DNA of 11,116 nucleotides from JAQBDA01 sp041301185 (GCA_041301185.1 JBFYSV010000287.1:1-11116), one strand, 5' to 3'. Numbered from the stretch's first letter, positions 1-6,885 are shown. Notes: generated from the letters alone by a model not told the origin. Numbers and translations are program-made.

Positions 1-45
1 AGCTGTAACGACGGTGGCAACAATGCCAGTAGTGCGTTGGTCCAT
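1..45 (-). CDS. Partial small protein, N-terminus only, downstream of pheT
   Basis: The first 15 codons of a gene that runs off the left edge, read leftwards from ATG at 43-45. The visible peptide is MDQRTTGIVATVVTA: a short polar head followed by what looks like the start of a hydrophobic segment, so a small membrane protein is plausible. The start is supported by a strong Shine-Dalgarno sequence, AGGAG, at 53-57 on the minus strand, 7 bases before ATG. It lies 55 bp after the pheT stop on the same strand, and I see no terminator hairpin between them, so it may be co-transcribed with pheST. Its function cannot be told from 15 residues. Confidence 0.6.
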   Translation of the reverse strand, partial: MDQRTTGIVATVVTA

Positions 46-100
46 CAATGATCTCCTTTCTCCAGGTTAGAAGTCTTGTTAGGACAGGCTGCCGTATATA

Positions 101-2659
101 TTATGTTCTCAGTCTTGCTCCCAACCCTTGCTCCAGTCGCCGAACGATGCGCTGGCGGATTTGCGCCACCTCGTTGTCGGTCAGCGTGCGGTCAGGTACC
201 TGGTAAGTCAGGCTGTAAGCCAGGCTCTTTTTGCCTGACCCTATTTGTTCGCCGCGGTAGACATCGAACAGTCGCAAGTCGGTGACCATCGCTCCGCCTG
301 CCTCTTCGATGGTCTTTGAAACGACCTCAGCAGGCAACTCTTCCTCCACTACCACAGCCAGGTCTTCCAGCACCGGCGGGTAAGTGGGCACCGGGCGGAC
401 AGCGTAGCGCTGCGGTACTGCCTCCAGAATTGCTTCCAGGCTGAAATCTGCCGCCATCAGTGGCGCGGCAGGCAGCTCGTATTTTTCCCGTACCTGGGGG
501 TGCAACTCGCCCATCACCCCTACCTGCCGCTCGCCGGCGATCACCCGGGCGCATTTGCCAGGATGGAAAGTAGGGTGCTCGGCTGGCTCGTAGCGCACTT
601 GTTCGATTTTCATACCATCCAGCACGTCGCTTACAACGCCTTTCAGGTCATAGAAATCCATTGCCGATGTGTCCGCCGGTTGCCAGCCGGGCAAATTGCG
701 CTGCCCGGTCAGGATGATCCCCAATCGCTGTTCCTCATCGGGGAGTTCATCTGCCTCCGAGCCCAGGAACACCGGGCTGATCTCGAATAGCGCCATTCGC
801 TCCCGCGTACGGGCATTGCGCTCGACCACCTCCAGCAGGCTAGAGAGCAGGTTTTGGCGGAGTACATTCCGGTCGCTGACGATCGGGTTGGCAATGCGCA
901 CATAAGGCCGGTCGGTGGGGGGTGTGCCGGGTGCCAGCCGCCGCGCCTCGCGCTCAGGCGAGGTCATCCGGTAAGTGATCACTTCCTGCAGCCCCAGATT
1001 GACCAGCAGGTCGCGCAGCTGCTCCTCCAGCTCCAGTTTTGGATTGCCGAGCTGAGGCGGCAGGCTATCGCTGATGCGCGTTTCCGGGATCCGTTCATAG
1101 CCATAGATGCGGGCGATCTCTTCCATCAGGTCGGCAACGCCAGTGATGCCTTCGCCAATGTCCAGGCGATGGTCGGGGGTGGTGGCGCGCACAATCTGGC
1201 CATCAACCTCGACTTCGAACTCGAGCTGTTGCAGGATGCCGGCGATTTCCTGCGCGGTTAGCTGAATACCCAGCCAGCGCTGCGCGTCGTCCGGGGTGAC
1301 TTCAACCACCGGATCCTGGGGCGGCATGGGATAATTATCCACCAATCCCTGGTAAACCACGCCGCCGGCCCAGTGTTGCATCAGCTCCAGGCCGCGCACC
1401 ACCCCGCGTTCAGCCATTGCCGGATGCACGCCGCGCGAGAAGCGGTATGCCGCCTCCGATTGCAGGCGCTGGGAGTTAATCGTCTTGCGGATGTTGATGT
1501 AGTTCCAGGCTGCCCCTTCAAGCAGCACGTTACGGGTGTTGCTGCTGACCTCGGATTCTTCACCCCCCATCACCCCGGCAATCGAGAGGGCGCCGGCGGT
1601 ATCGCATACTAGGACGGTGAAATCGTCCAGGAGGCGGTCAGCGCCGTCCAGGGTTGTCAGGCGTTCGCCGGGATGTGCTGCGCGGGTGATGATCGTCGGT
1701 GCTTTGCCACCTGCCCGTCCCACCAGGACATCGTAATCGAAGGCATGCAGAGGTTGGCCCACTTCCAGCATGGCATAATTGGTAGCATCGACAATATTGT
1801 TGATCGGGCGCACCCCGCACAGGCGCAGTCTCTGCTGCACCCGGTATGGACTGGGCTTGATCTGGACCTCCTGGATCAGGCCGAGCACAAAGCGCGGGTT
1901 AAGCTCCGCCTGCTGGATCTCGATGGCTGCCATGCTGGAAATGCTCGGTCCATCTGCGTGCATCTGGAAATTTGGCTTGCGCAGTGGCTGGTCCGTCAGG
2001 GCAGCTACTTCACGCGCTACTCCCAGGATATTGGCGTTTCGGGCGATATTTGGCGTGATGGCAATATCCAGTACCGCATCGCCCATATAATCCACCAGGG
2101 ACATTCCGGTCGGGGCGTCGCCATCCAGCAGGATAATGCCCTCATGCTCATCGGAAATGCCCAGCTCCTTCTCAGAGCAAGCCATTGAATACGACTCGAC
2201 GCCGCGAATTTTAGCCCGTTTCAGGGTCGTCAATACCTGTCCGGGCTGGTGCCCGTCGTAGATCTGGGCGCTTTCTTTGGCATAGGCTACCTTGAGTGGC
2301 TTCTCCAGCCTGCCTTGACCTTTATATCGGAACAGGTTCGGCGCGCCGGTAAGCACGATATGCTCGACCTGCCCATCATCCAGGCGAGCCAGCACCAGCC
2401 GGTCGGCGTTGGGGTGGGGCATCACTTCAGATATTGCCCCCACCACGATCTTATCCGGGTCCCAGGCAATGCCAGAGATTTTTGTCTCCGGGCGCAGGTG
2501 ACCTCCTGAGCGACCTTCCATTTTGCCGTCGGGCATGGGCAGACCCACATAGCGGATCTCTTCCACCTCCAGCCCTGCCATCGTCATGCGCTGGGCCAGC
2601 TCCTCAATGGGAAGGGTGATATCTACAAATTCCTTTAGCCATCTAATGGGTGCTTTCAT
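101..2659 (-). CDS. pheT: Phenylalanyl-tRNA synthetase beta subunit
   Basis: Beta subunit of the cytoplasmic (alpha-beta)2 phenylalanyl-tRNA synthetase, which charges tRNA-Phe with phenylalanine using ATP. The domains are in the normal order: N-terminal region 1-40, EMAP/OB-fold tRNA-binding domain about 70-185 (VVGAISEVMPHPNADRL), B3/B4 editing domain about 250-415 (RPINNIVDATNY, AGVMGGEES, SEAAYRFSRG), B5 about 450-530, catalytic-like domain about 540-745, and C-terminal ferredoxin-fold anticodon-binding domain about 755-850. At 852 residues it is somewhat longer than the usual 790-810. Part of the excess is an insertion at residues about 40-68, before the tRNA-binding domain. ATG at 2657-2659 has a GGAG 10 bases upstream and lies 1 bp after the pheS stop, so the two genes are one operon, controlled by the T-box leader upstream of pheS. 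Confidence 0.98.
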   Translation of the reverse strand: MKAPIRWLKEFVDITLPIEELAQRMTMAGLEVEEIRYVGLPMPDGKMEGRSGGHLRPETKISGIAWDPDKIVVGAISEVMPHPNADRLVLARLDDGQVEHIVLTGAPNLFRYKGQGRLEKPLKVAYAKESAQIYDGHQPGQVLTTLKRAKIRGVESYSMACSEKELGISDEHEGIILLDGDAPTGMSLVDYMGDAVLDIAITPNIARNANILGVAREVAALTDQPLRKPNFQMHADGPSISSMAAIEIQQAELNPRFVLGLIQEVQIKPSPYRVQQRLRLCGVRPINNIVDATNYAMLEVGQPLHAFDYDVLVGRAGGKAPTIITRAAHPGERLTTLDGADRLLDDFTVLVCDTAGALSIAGVMGGEESEVSSNTRNVLLEGAAWNYINIRKTINSQRLQSEAAYRFSRGVHPAMAERGVVRGLELMQHWAGGVVYQGLVDNYPMPPQDPVVEVTPDDAQRWLGIQLTAQEIAGILQQLEFEVEVDGQIVRATTPDHRLDIGEGITGVADLMEEIARIYGYERIPETRISDSLPPQLGNPKLELEEQLRDLLVNLGLQEVITYRMTSPEREARRLAPGTPPTDRPYVRIANPIVSDRNVLRQNLLSSLLEVVERNARTRERMALFEISPVFLGSEADELPDEEQRLGIILTGQRNLPGWQPADTSAMDFYDLKGVVSDVLDGMKIEQVRYEPAEHPTFHPGKCARVIAGERQVGVMGELHPQVREKYELPAAPLMAADFSLEAILEAVPQRYAVRPVPTYPPVLEDLAVVVEEELPAEVVSKTIEEAGGAMVTDLRLFDVYRGEQIGSGKKSLAYSLTYQVPDRTLTDNEVAQIRQRIVRRLEQGLGARLRT

Positions 2660-2660
2660 T

Positions 2661-3722
2661 TTAGAATTGCTCCAAGAATCTCAAATCGTTTGCCCAGAAA
2701 TAGCGGATATCTTCGATGCGGTGGCGCAGCATGGTCAGTCGCTCAGGTCCCATACCGAAGGCAAAGCCGGTATAACGAGCGGGGTCATAGCCGCCGTTTT
2801 GCAACACCACAGGATGCACCATACCGCAGCCCATGATCTCCAGCCAGCCCGTGTATTTGCATACCGGGCAGCCTGCTCCGTTGCACAGGAAGCACTCGAA
2901 ATCCACCTCAGCGCTTGGCTCGGTGAAGGGGAAATGCGAGGCGCGGAAGCGCGTCCGCACCCCTTGCCCGAATACCCGCCGGCCGAAATCGTTGATTGTG
3001 CCCTTTAAATCCCCGAAGGTGATATGCTCGCCGATTGCCAGCCCTTCCACCTGGGTGAACTGGATCTCGTAGCGGGCGCTGATCTGCTCGTAACGGTAGC
3101 ACATCCCAGGCAAGATCAGGCGCACCGCGGGCGGGTTGTCTGGATTCAGGGCTGCCAGTTCACGCATGGCGCGGATCTGCCCTGGGGAGGTATGCGTGCG
3201 CAGCAAGACCGGGTTATCTCCCCGCTCGGTACCGGTGTCGATGTAGTACGAGTCTTGCATCTCGCGCGCCGGGTGGTTGGGGGGGAAGTTAAGCAGCTGG
3301 AAGTTGAACTCGTCTGTCTCCACCTCGCGCGAGCGGTAGATCTGGAAGCCCATATCTCCAAAGATGCGGTAGATCTGGCGCAGGGTCTGCATTGCCGGGT
3401 GTAGCCGGCCGCGGGCCATCCGGCGTCCGGGCAGGGTGACATCCAGGCGCTGGGACTGGAGAGTTCGCTCCAGGGAGAGGTGCTGCAAGACCGCGCTTTG
3501 CTCAGCCAGGGCGGTCTCCAGGGCGCGTTTCACCTCGTTGGCGCGCCTGCCAATTAGCGGACGCTCTTCCTTGGGCAGCTGGCCCAGCTTATCGAATACC
3601 TGCATCAGTGGCGAGCTGCGCCCCAGGTAGCTAACCCGCCAGCTCTCCAGATGCTCCTCGTCGGAGACTTGCTCCAGGCTGGTCAGGCCAATCTGTTCGA
3701 TCTGTTGTAGTTGGTCGAGCAT
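2661..3722 (-). CDS. pheS: Phenylalanyl-tRNA synthetase alpha subunit
   Basis: Catalytic class II subunit of phenylalanyl-tRNA synthetase, 353 residues from the chosen start. The N-terminal coiled-coil (about 1-90) normally contacts tRNA. The catalytic core begins near HPAMQTLRQIY, continues through TSPGQIR (substrate pocket) and motif 2 (RYEQISARYEIQFTQVEGL), and ends with motif 3 (GFAFGMGPERLTMLR) and DIRYFWANDLRFLEQF. In motif 2 the usual FHQ is FTQ. Four cysteines in CX2C-X4-CX2C spacing (residues 277, 280, 285, 288) form a probable zinc knuckle just before the GWLEIMGCGMVHP strand. The frame stays open 10 codons upstream, but ATG at 3720-3722 is preferred because GGAGGT at 3727-3732 lies 4 bases before it; the longer version would place this site inside the gene. 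It is co-transcribed with pheT. Confidence 0.97.
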   Translation of the reverse strand: MLDQLQQIEQIGLTSLEQVSDEEHLESWRVSYLGRSSPLMQVFDKLGQLPKEERPLIGRRANEVKRALETALAEQSAVLQHLSLERTLQSQRLDVTLPGRRMARGRLHPAMQTLRQIYRIFGDMGFQIYRSREVETDEFNFQLLNFPPNHPAREMQDSYYIDTGTERGDNPVLLRTHTSPGQIRAMRELAALNPDNPPAVRLILPGMCYRYEQISARYEIQFTQVEGLAIGEHITFGDLKGTINDFGRRVFGQGVRTRFRASHFPFTEPSAEVDFECFLCNGAGCPVCKYTGWLEIMGCGMVHPVVLQNGGYDPARYTGFAFGMGPERLTMLRHRIEDIRYFWANDLRFLEQF

Positions 3723-3726
3723 GAAT

Positions 3727-3732
3727 ACCTCC
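3727..3732 (-). promoter_or_regulatory. Ribosome binding site of pheS
   Basis: GGAGGT on the minus strand, 4 bases before ATG at 3720-3722. It decides the pheS start over an ATG 10 codons upstream in the same frame. It lies just after the T-box terminator, so it is only transcribed when the leader is in the antiterminated state. Confidence 0.8.
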
Positions 3733-3750
3733 ATCCTATAAAAATAAAAC

Positions 3751-3778
3751 AAAAAACCCGTCCATCAAAGGGACGGGC
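3751..3778 (-). terminator. Intrinsic terminator of the pheST T-box leader
   Basis: On the minus strand the arm CCCGTCC (3771-3777) pairs with GGACGGG (3757-3763) around a 7-base loop, followed at once by six T residues (3751-3756). The left arm is also part of the antiterminator helix (3768-3802), so the two structures exclude each other. It should stop transcription before pheS when tRNA-Phe is charged. Confidence 0.93.
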
Positions 3779-3802
3779 AGAATTTCCCGCGGTACCACCC
3801 TT
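3768..3802 (-). promoter_or_regulatory. T-box antiterminator with tRNA acceptor-binding bulge
   Basis: The canonical T-box core AAGGGTGGTACCGCG is present at 3788-3802. It can fold as helix A1 (AAGGG with CCCTT at 3768-3772), the 7-base bulge TGGTACC, and helix A2 (GCGGG with CCCGT at 3773-3777). The bulge begins UGGU, which would pair with an uncharged 3' end ACCA, meaning discriminator base A73, as expected for tRNA-Phe. It consumes the 5' arm of the terminator. Confidence 0.93.
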
Positions 3803-4054
3803 CTTGCCGCGCTATGCGGCCAGCTTTGGTGCCCCTGTTAACGCTGGGAGGGCGTCCCGGACTACCGAAACCGGTCTGTCAGAACCGTCTTTCCGAGCAA
3901 CGGAAGACAAGACACGGTTGTTCACCCGGACAGCTCGAGAGTGAACTTCAGCCAGTTTCTTCCGGGTGGGGGTTCCAGTCAATGCCCGCACCTCCCTGTC
4001 GGCAGTTTTCCCCTGGCTTACTCTGCTCTGTCAAAGCTTTATCTTTATTGGTGA

Positions 4055-4100
4055 GGACTTACGCAGTTGGATTAGGGCCTTCTCTGAACTGCGTAACTCC
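4055..4100. repeat. Near-perfect 14-bp inverted repeat between promoter and T-box Stem I
   Basis: Plus-strand arm GGACTTACGCAGTT (4055-4068) is matched by AACTGCGTAACTCC (4087-4100), whose reverse complement differs at one base. The 18-base spacer has no strong pairing. It lies just inside the predicted start of the pheST transcript, so it would put a stable hairpin at the 5' end of the leader, before the T-box proper. No T-run follows on either strand, so it is not a normal intrinsic terminator. It could be a 5' stabilising hairpin, an operator, or the remains of a short mobile element with terminal inverted repeats. Confidence 0.75.
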
Positions 4101-4111
4101 GATTGGTTCTA

Positions 4112-4139
4112 ATTATCTGCAAAAACCATATTCTGTCAA
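4112..4139 (-). promoter_or_regulatory. Predicted sigma-70-type promoter of the T-box-pheST operon
   Basis: On the minus strand, TTGACA (4134-4139) is a perfect -35 hexamer, followed after 16 bp by GATAAT (4112-4117), a five-of-six match to the -10 hexamer. Transcription should begin near 4104-4106, giving a leader of about 380 bases before pheS. It lies about 40 bp after the plsC stop, so pheST has its own start although plsC points the same way. Confidence 0.8.
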
Positions 4140-4178
4140 GAAGCCGTCCTTGTGTCAGACACATTCTCGGCAGGCATA

Positions 4179-4895
4179 TTACTGTTTAACTGCTTGGATC
4201 GATGGAAAGGGCGGGCAGGCAAGAATGGGCAAATCCGGATCAGCCAGCAATTCTTTCAAGCGGGGGTGATCAGCATATACTCCCCGATATAAGGGTGGCA
4301 GCATCCGCGCGATATGGCACATAATTTCGTCCGTGTTTTGCTGCAGGCAAGCCTCACGCTGGCGGCGCTCGACCGGGGGTAAGGTGATAGGTCTGCCAAA
4401 ATGGATGCTAATTCGCGGCCGGCGCAGGCGGAATAACTGGCGAAAGGCGGACTCGGTCCCCCATACGGCAATGGGTAGAACCGGAACATGGGCTTTATCT
4501 GCCAGGTAAGCAATGCCGGTCTTTGCCTGGATCAGGTCACCGGTGCGGCTGCGCGTGCCTTCTGGAGCGATGCCCAGCAAGCCTCCTTGCTGAAGGTGAT
4601 GGAGTGCCTCGCGTAGTGCGTTGAAATCGGCTTCATCGCGGTTGATCCAGATCCCCCCTACGCTATCGATTGCCAGCCGGAAAAAGGGATTCTTCTTGTA
4701 CTTGTCGGCTGCCAGCACGGTGGCATCCTGCCGTTCTAACAAAGCAAAAACCAGCGGAGGGTCGATCCGGCTTAAGTGGTTCACTGCCAGCACGATTCCC
4801 CCTTGCTGGGGCACATTTTCCAACCCGATAACTTCAACTCTGGCGAGCAATTTGAAAAGCAGTTGGGCGATCCAGCGAAGCGCGTTGTAAATCAC
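4179..4895 (-). CDS. plsC: 1-acyl-sn-glycerol-3-phosphate acyltransferase family protein (PlsC-like)
   Basis: Membrane-associated acyltransferase that probably adds the second acyl chain to lysophosphatidic acid to make phosphatidic acid in phospholipid synthesis. From the chosen start it has 238 residues. The four family motifs are visible: catalytic NHLSRID with H40 and D45 (HX4D), GGIWINR near 80-86, PEGTRSR near 111-117 (phosphate binding), and VPVLPIAVWG near 137-146. A hydrophobic N-terminus (IAQLLFKLLARV) suits monotopic membrane attachment. I prefer the GTG at 4893-4895 because AGGA lies 4 bases before it. A TTG 8 codons further upstream (4919) keeps the frame open but has no ribosome binding site. 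The head-group substrate cannot be fixed from sequence. The C-terminal 40 residues show no known motif. Confidence 0.93.
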   Translation of the reverse strand: MIYNALRWIAQLLFKLLARVEVIGLENVPQQGGIVLAVNHLSRIDPPLVFALLERQDATVLAADKYKKNPFFRLAIDSVGGIWINRDEADFNALREALHHLQQGGLLGIAPEGTRSRTGDLIQAKTGIAYLADKAHVPVLPIAVWGTESAFRQLFRLRRPRISIHFGRPITLPPVERRQREACLQQNTDEIMCHIARMLPPLYRGVYADHPRLKELLADPDLPILACPPFPSIQAVKQ

Positions 4896-5155
4896 TTTGT
4901 CCTGACCCTTTTTATGCAATTCGCCAAAGATATGTATTATTCCCGGACAAAATTACGAGCGAGTCGCTTTAGAGACTGGTTGCGATATTCTTTGTTTTGT
5001 TAAGACCCTTTCAACCAATCATATCCCTTCATTGCAGCCAATATATTTTATACTGCTTTTCATAAATCAGGCGCGTGCTTTTTGGGCATGATTATTCTTT
5101 CGCTCCAGGTGCCCCCAATGTTGTTAGTTTTGGCTAAGTTGCTTGTGAATACAGG
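4896..5155. other. Divergent intergenic region between plsC and the parvulin lipoprotein
   Basis: This holds the 5' flanks of plsC (leftward) and the foldase gene (rightward). It is clearly more AT-rich than the genes, notably around 5036-5056. I see no clear -35/-10 pair for plsC: an ATAATA-like stretch near 4935-4942 lacks a good -35. The reading frame of the foldase gene stays open back to a TTG at 5082, but no ribosome binding site supports that start. No RNA gene or repeat was recognised. Confidence 0.5.
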
Positions 5156-5161
5156 TATAAT
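5156..5161 (+). promoter_or_regulatory. Predicted -10 box giving a near-leaderless transcript
   Basis: A perfect TATAAT on the plus strand, ending 7 bases before ATG at 5169. With usual spacing transcription would start at 5168-5169, at the start codon itself. The -35 side is weak: at 17-bp spacing the hexamer is GCTAAG, and a TTGGCT lies at 20-bp spacing. There is also no Shine-Dalgarno sequence before this ATG, which fits leaderless translation. Confidence 0.5.
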
Positions 5162-5168
5162 CGGCGCA

Positions 5169-6092
5169 ATGAGGATCACTGGTCGGCAACAGAATTGCAT
5201 ACACCGGGTGCTGGGTCTTGTCGGCGTGCTGCTCCTGATGGGATGCGTGGCTTGTGGAGGTGGTGGTTCTACACCAACCTCTATTCCCCCATCTCCCTCT
5301 GCTTTGCAGCCTACCCGCACCTTCACCCCCTTTCAGCCATCCCCCACTCCCCAGCCGTTGGCTGCCCGGGTGAATGGCGAAGCTATCCCGCTGGAGCAAT
5401 TTCAATCTGAGCTGGCTCGCTACCAGGCAGTAGTTGGCACGCAACTGGCAACCGAAGATGAGCAGCGGGTGCTCCAGGAGATGATCGATCAGCTTCTGCT
5501 GGCGCAGGCTGCTGTCGATGCCGGCTTTACCGTGGACGAGACTGCCGTGCAGGCCCGGGTGGACCGATTGGTTTCGCAGCTGGGGAGCGACCAGGCGCTG
5601 GTAGATTGGATCGCTTCTCATGGGTATACCCAGGAGAGCTTTCGCCAGGAGCTGGCGCGTTCGATCGCGGTTGCCTGGATGCGTGACCAGATCGCTGCCG
5701 AAGTGCCTGCAGCAGTGGAGCAGGTGCATGCTCGCCAGATTTTGCTATATAATTCGGATGCTGCTGCCGGCGCGCTTGCCCGCCTGACCGCCGGCGAGGA
5801 TTTCATGGCATTGGCGGCAGAATACGATCCGATTACAAAAGGTGACTTGAGCTGGTTCCCACGAGGCTATCTGCTGGACCCAGCCCTGGAAGAAGTTGCT
5901 TTCAGCCTGCAACCAGGCGAACGGAGTGATGTCATCCAAACCGCGCTTGGCTTTCACATCCTGCAGGTCATTGAACGGGATCCTGCAAAACCACTGGAGC
6001 AGGATGCCCGGCTGGTGCTCCAATCTCAACATGTGGAAGCTTGGCTTACGGAGCGCAGGGCAAATAGCGATATCCAGATATTGCTGCCATAA
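5169..6092 (+). CDS. Parvulin-type peptidylprolyl isomerase lipoprotein (SurA/PrsA-like)
   Basis: Predicted surface-anchored foldase of 307 residues that would isomerise prolyl bonds in exported proteins. From M(5169) there is a basic head, a hydrophobic run (VLGLVGVLLLMG) and a lipobox-like LMGC at Cys26 (Cys29 is an alternative), so it should be lipid-anchored outside the membrane. A Gly/Ser/Thr/Pro-rich linker (30-64) leads into a SurA-N-like helical chaperone region (about 66-180, starting ARVNGEAIP). A PpiC/rotamase domain follows (about 186-270), with VHARQIL, DFMALAAEYD, GDLSWFPRG, LQPGERSD and GFHILQVIER. The frame is open upstream to a TTG at 5082, but that start lacks a ribosome binding site and would bury the signal peptide behind another hydrophobic stretch. 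The gene heads a two-gene unit. Its clients are unknown. Confidence 0.92.
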   Translation: MRITGRQQNCIHRVLGLVGVLLLMGCVACGGGGSTPTSIPPSPSALQPTRTFTPFQPSPTPQPLAARVNGEAIPLEQFQSELARYQAVVGTQLATEDEQRVLQEMIDQLLLAQAAVDAGFTVDETAVQARVDRLVSQLGSDQALVDWIASHGYTQESFRQELARSIAVAWMRDQIAAEVPAAVEQVHARQILLYNSDAAAGALARLTAGEDFMALAAEYDPITKGDLSWFPRGYLLDPALEEVAFSLQPGERSDVIQTALGFHILQVIERDPAKPLEQDARLVLQSQHVEAWLTERRANSDIQILLP

Positions 6093-6118
6093 AGCTGTTG
6101 TTAAATGGGAGAAAGAAC

Positions 6119-6871
6119 ATGGATAGCTTTGACTATCAGGACCGTGCCCAACCGGCGAGAAGAGTATCCGATTTAGTCTGGAACACGCTCACCGTGGTGG
6201 TGCTGTTAACGGTTGTGTGTGTGGCAGCCGGATTCCTGATGATCTTCCTTGACCCTTACTCAGGTTTCAATCCATTCCCGCCGCCCACTCTCCCCTCAGC
6301 CATCTCGATGCCAACCATTACCCCTACCCCGCGCAGTGTTCTGCCTCCCACCTGGACTCCAGAGCCCACCCAGGAGCCAACCGCAACCACCACTCCCAGG
6401 CCTACTTCTACCCTGCCCCCGACGGAAACCCCTTTCAGTTTGTTCACTCCCACGGATACTGCTGAGGCAAGCCCGACAGTGCCAGGCATGCCGTATGACG
6501 TCGCTCCGGGCAGCCCGGTAGCCATCTCCAGTGTAACATTCCGTCCCGAAGCCGGCTGCAATTGGATGGGCGTTGCCGGGCAGGTGTTGGATATCAGCGG
6601 CGCACCGGTCTCTACCGGCGTTGTCATTCAGCTAAGCGGTGTTTATGGGGGGCAGTTTATTGAACAGACCAGCCTGACCGGTATCGCCCCTCAGTACGGT
6701 CAGGCCGGATACGAGTTCTACCTGGGAGACCAGCCCCTGGCCTCGAACAAGACTTTGTGGGTGCAGCTATTGGATCAGGCGGGTAGCCCGCTATCCGAGA
6801 AGATCTATTTCGAGACTTTTGCGGAATGCGAGCGCAACCTGGTTTTTATAAACTTCAAGCAGGTGCGCTGA
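6119..6871 (+). CDS. Membrane-anchored protein with Thr/Pro-rich stalk, function unknown
   Basis: I do not recognise a named family. The 250-residue product has a short charged cytoplasmic head (1-20), one transmembrane helix (about 22-44, TVVVLLTVVCVAAGF), a Thr/Pro/Ser-rich spacer (about 50-125) with repeated TPTP/EPT-like units, and a folded C-terminal domain (about 133-250) rich in beta-prone segments. That domain holds two cysteines, C147 (GCNWMG) and C237 (ECERN), which could form a disulfide outside the cell. Its text (GQVLDISGAP, LWVQLLDQAGSPLSEKIYF) resembles carbohydrate-binding or transthyretin-like beta-sandwiches in style only. ATG at 6119 is chosen because GGGAGA lies about 6 bases upstream; an in-frame ATG at 6098 precedes that site. 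It starts 26 bp after the foldase gene and is probably co-transcribed. It ends 14 bp from the convergent neighbour. Confidence 0.85.
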   Translation: MDSFDYQDRAQPARRVSDLVWNTLTVVVLLTVVCVAAGFLMIFLDPYSGFNPFPPPTLPSAISMPTITPTPRSVLPPTWTPEPTQEPTATTTPRPTSTLPPTETPFSLFTPTDTAEASPTVPGMPYDVAPGSPVAISSVTFRPEAGCNWMGVAGQVLDISGAPVSTGVVIQLSGVYGGQFIEQTSLTGIAPQYGQAGYEFYLGDQPLASNKTLWVQLLDQAGSPLSEKIYFETFAECERNLVFINFKQVR

Positions 6872-6885
6872 TCCTATTATGAGGG

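Larger units (their letters stand above)
3751..4105 (-). ncRNA. T-box riboswitch leader, phenylalanine-specific, of pheST
   Basis: Cis-acting leader RNA from the predicted start of transcription near 4105 to the terminator. Stem I closes by pairing GACAG (4028-4032) with CTGTC (3929-3933), then AGAGT with ACTCT, then AGCCAG (4013-4018) with CTGGCT (3950-3955). Between the last two helices lies the internal specifier loop, containing TTC at 3943-3945 followed by A. UUC is a Phe codon, which agrees with the pheS gene downstream. A distal Stem I hairpin (GGTG paired with CACC, about 3967-3992) and a Stem II/III-like region (for example GTCTTCCG with CGGAAAGAC, about 3884-3908) follow. The T-box core, antiterminator and terminator complete the element. 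By the known mechanism, uncharged tRNA-Phe binding favours transcription of pheST. The exact leader start is inferred from the promoter. Confidence 0.93.

Noticed and set aside
1673..2188. Long plus-strand open frame (171 codons) inside pheT
   Set aside because: Antisense shadow of a clearly conserved synthetase; no ribosome binding site and no recognisable motifs.
3814..4269. Open plus-strand frame of 151 codons across the pheS upstream region
   Set aside because: It lies over the T-box leader and the end of plsC on the other strand; the composition is not protein-like and the conserved RNA structure explains the sequence.
4920..5010. Promoter for plsC (TTGAAA with a GAATAT-like -10, or the ATAATA near 4935)
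   Set aside because: Each candidate lacks either an acceptable second hexamer or spacing, so no promoter was called.
5124..5729. Minus-strand open frame of 201 codons over the parvulin gene
   Set aside because: Antisense to a recognisable SurA/PpiC protein and without a domain of its own.
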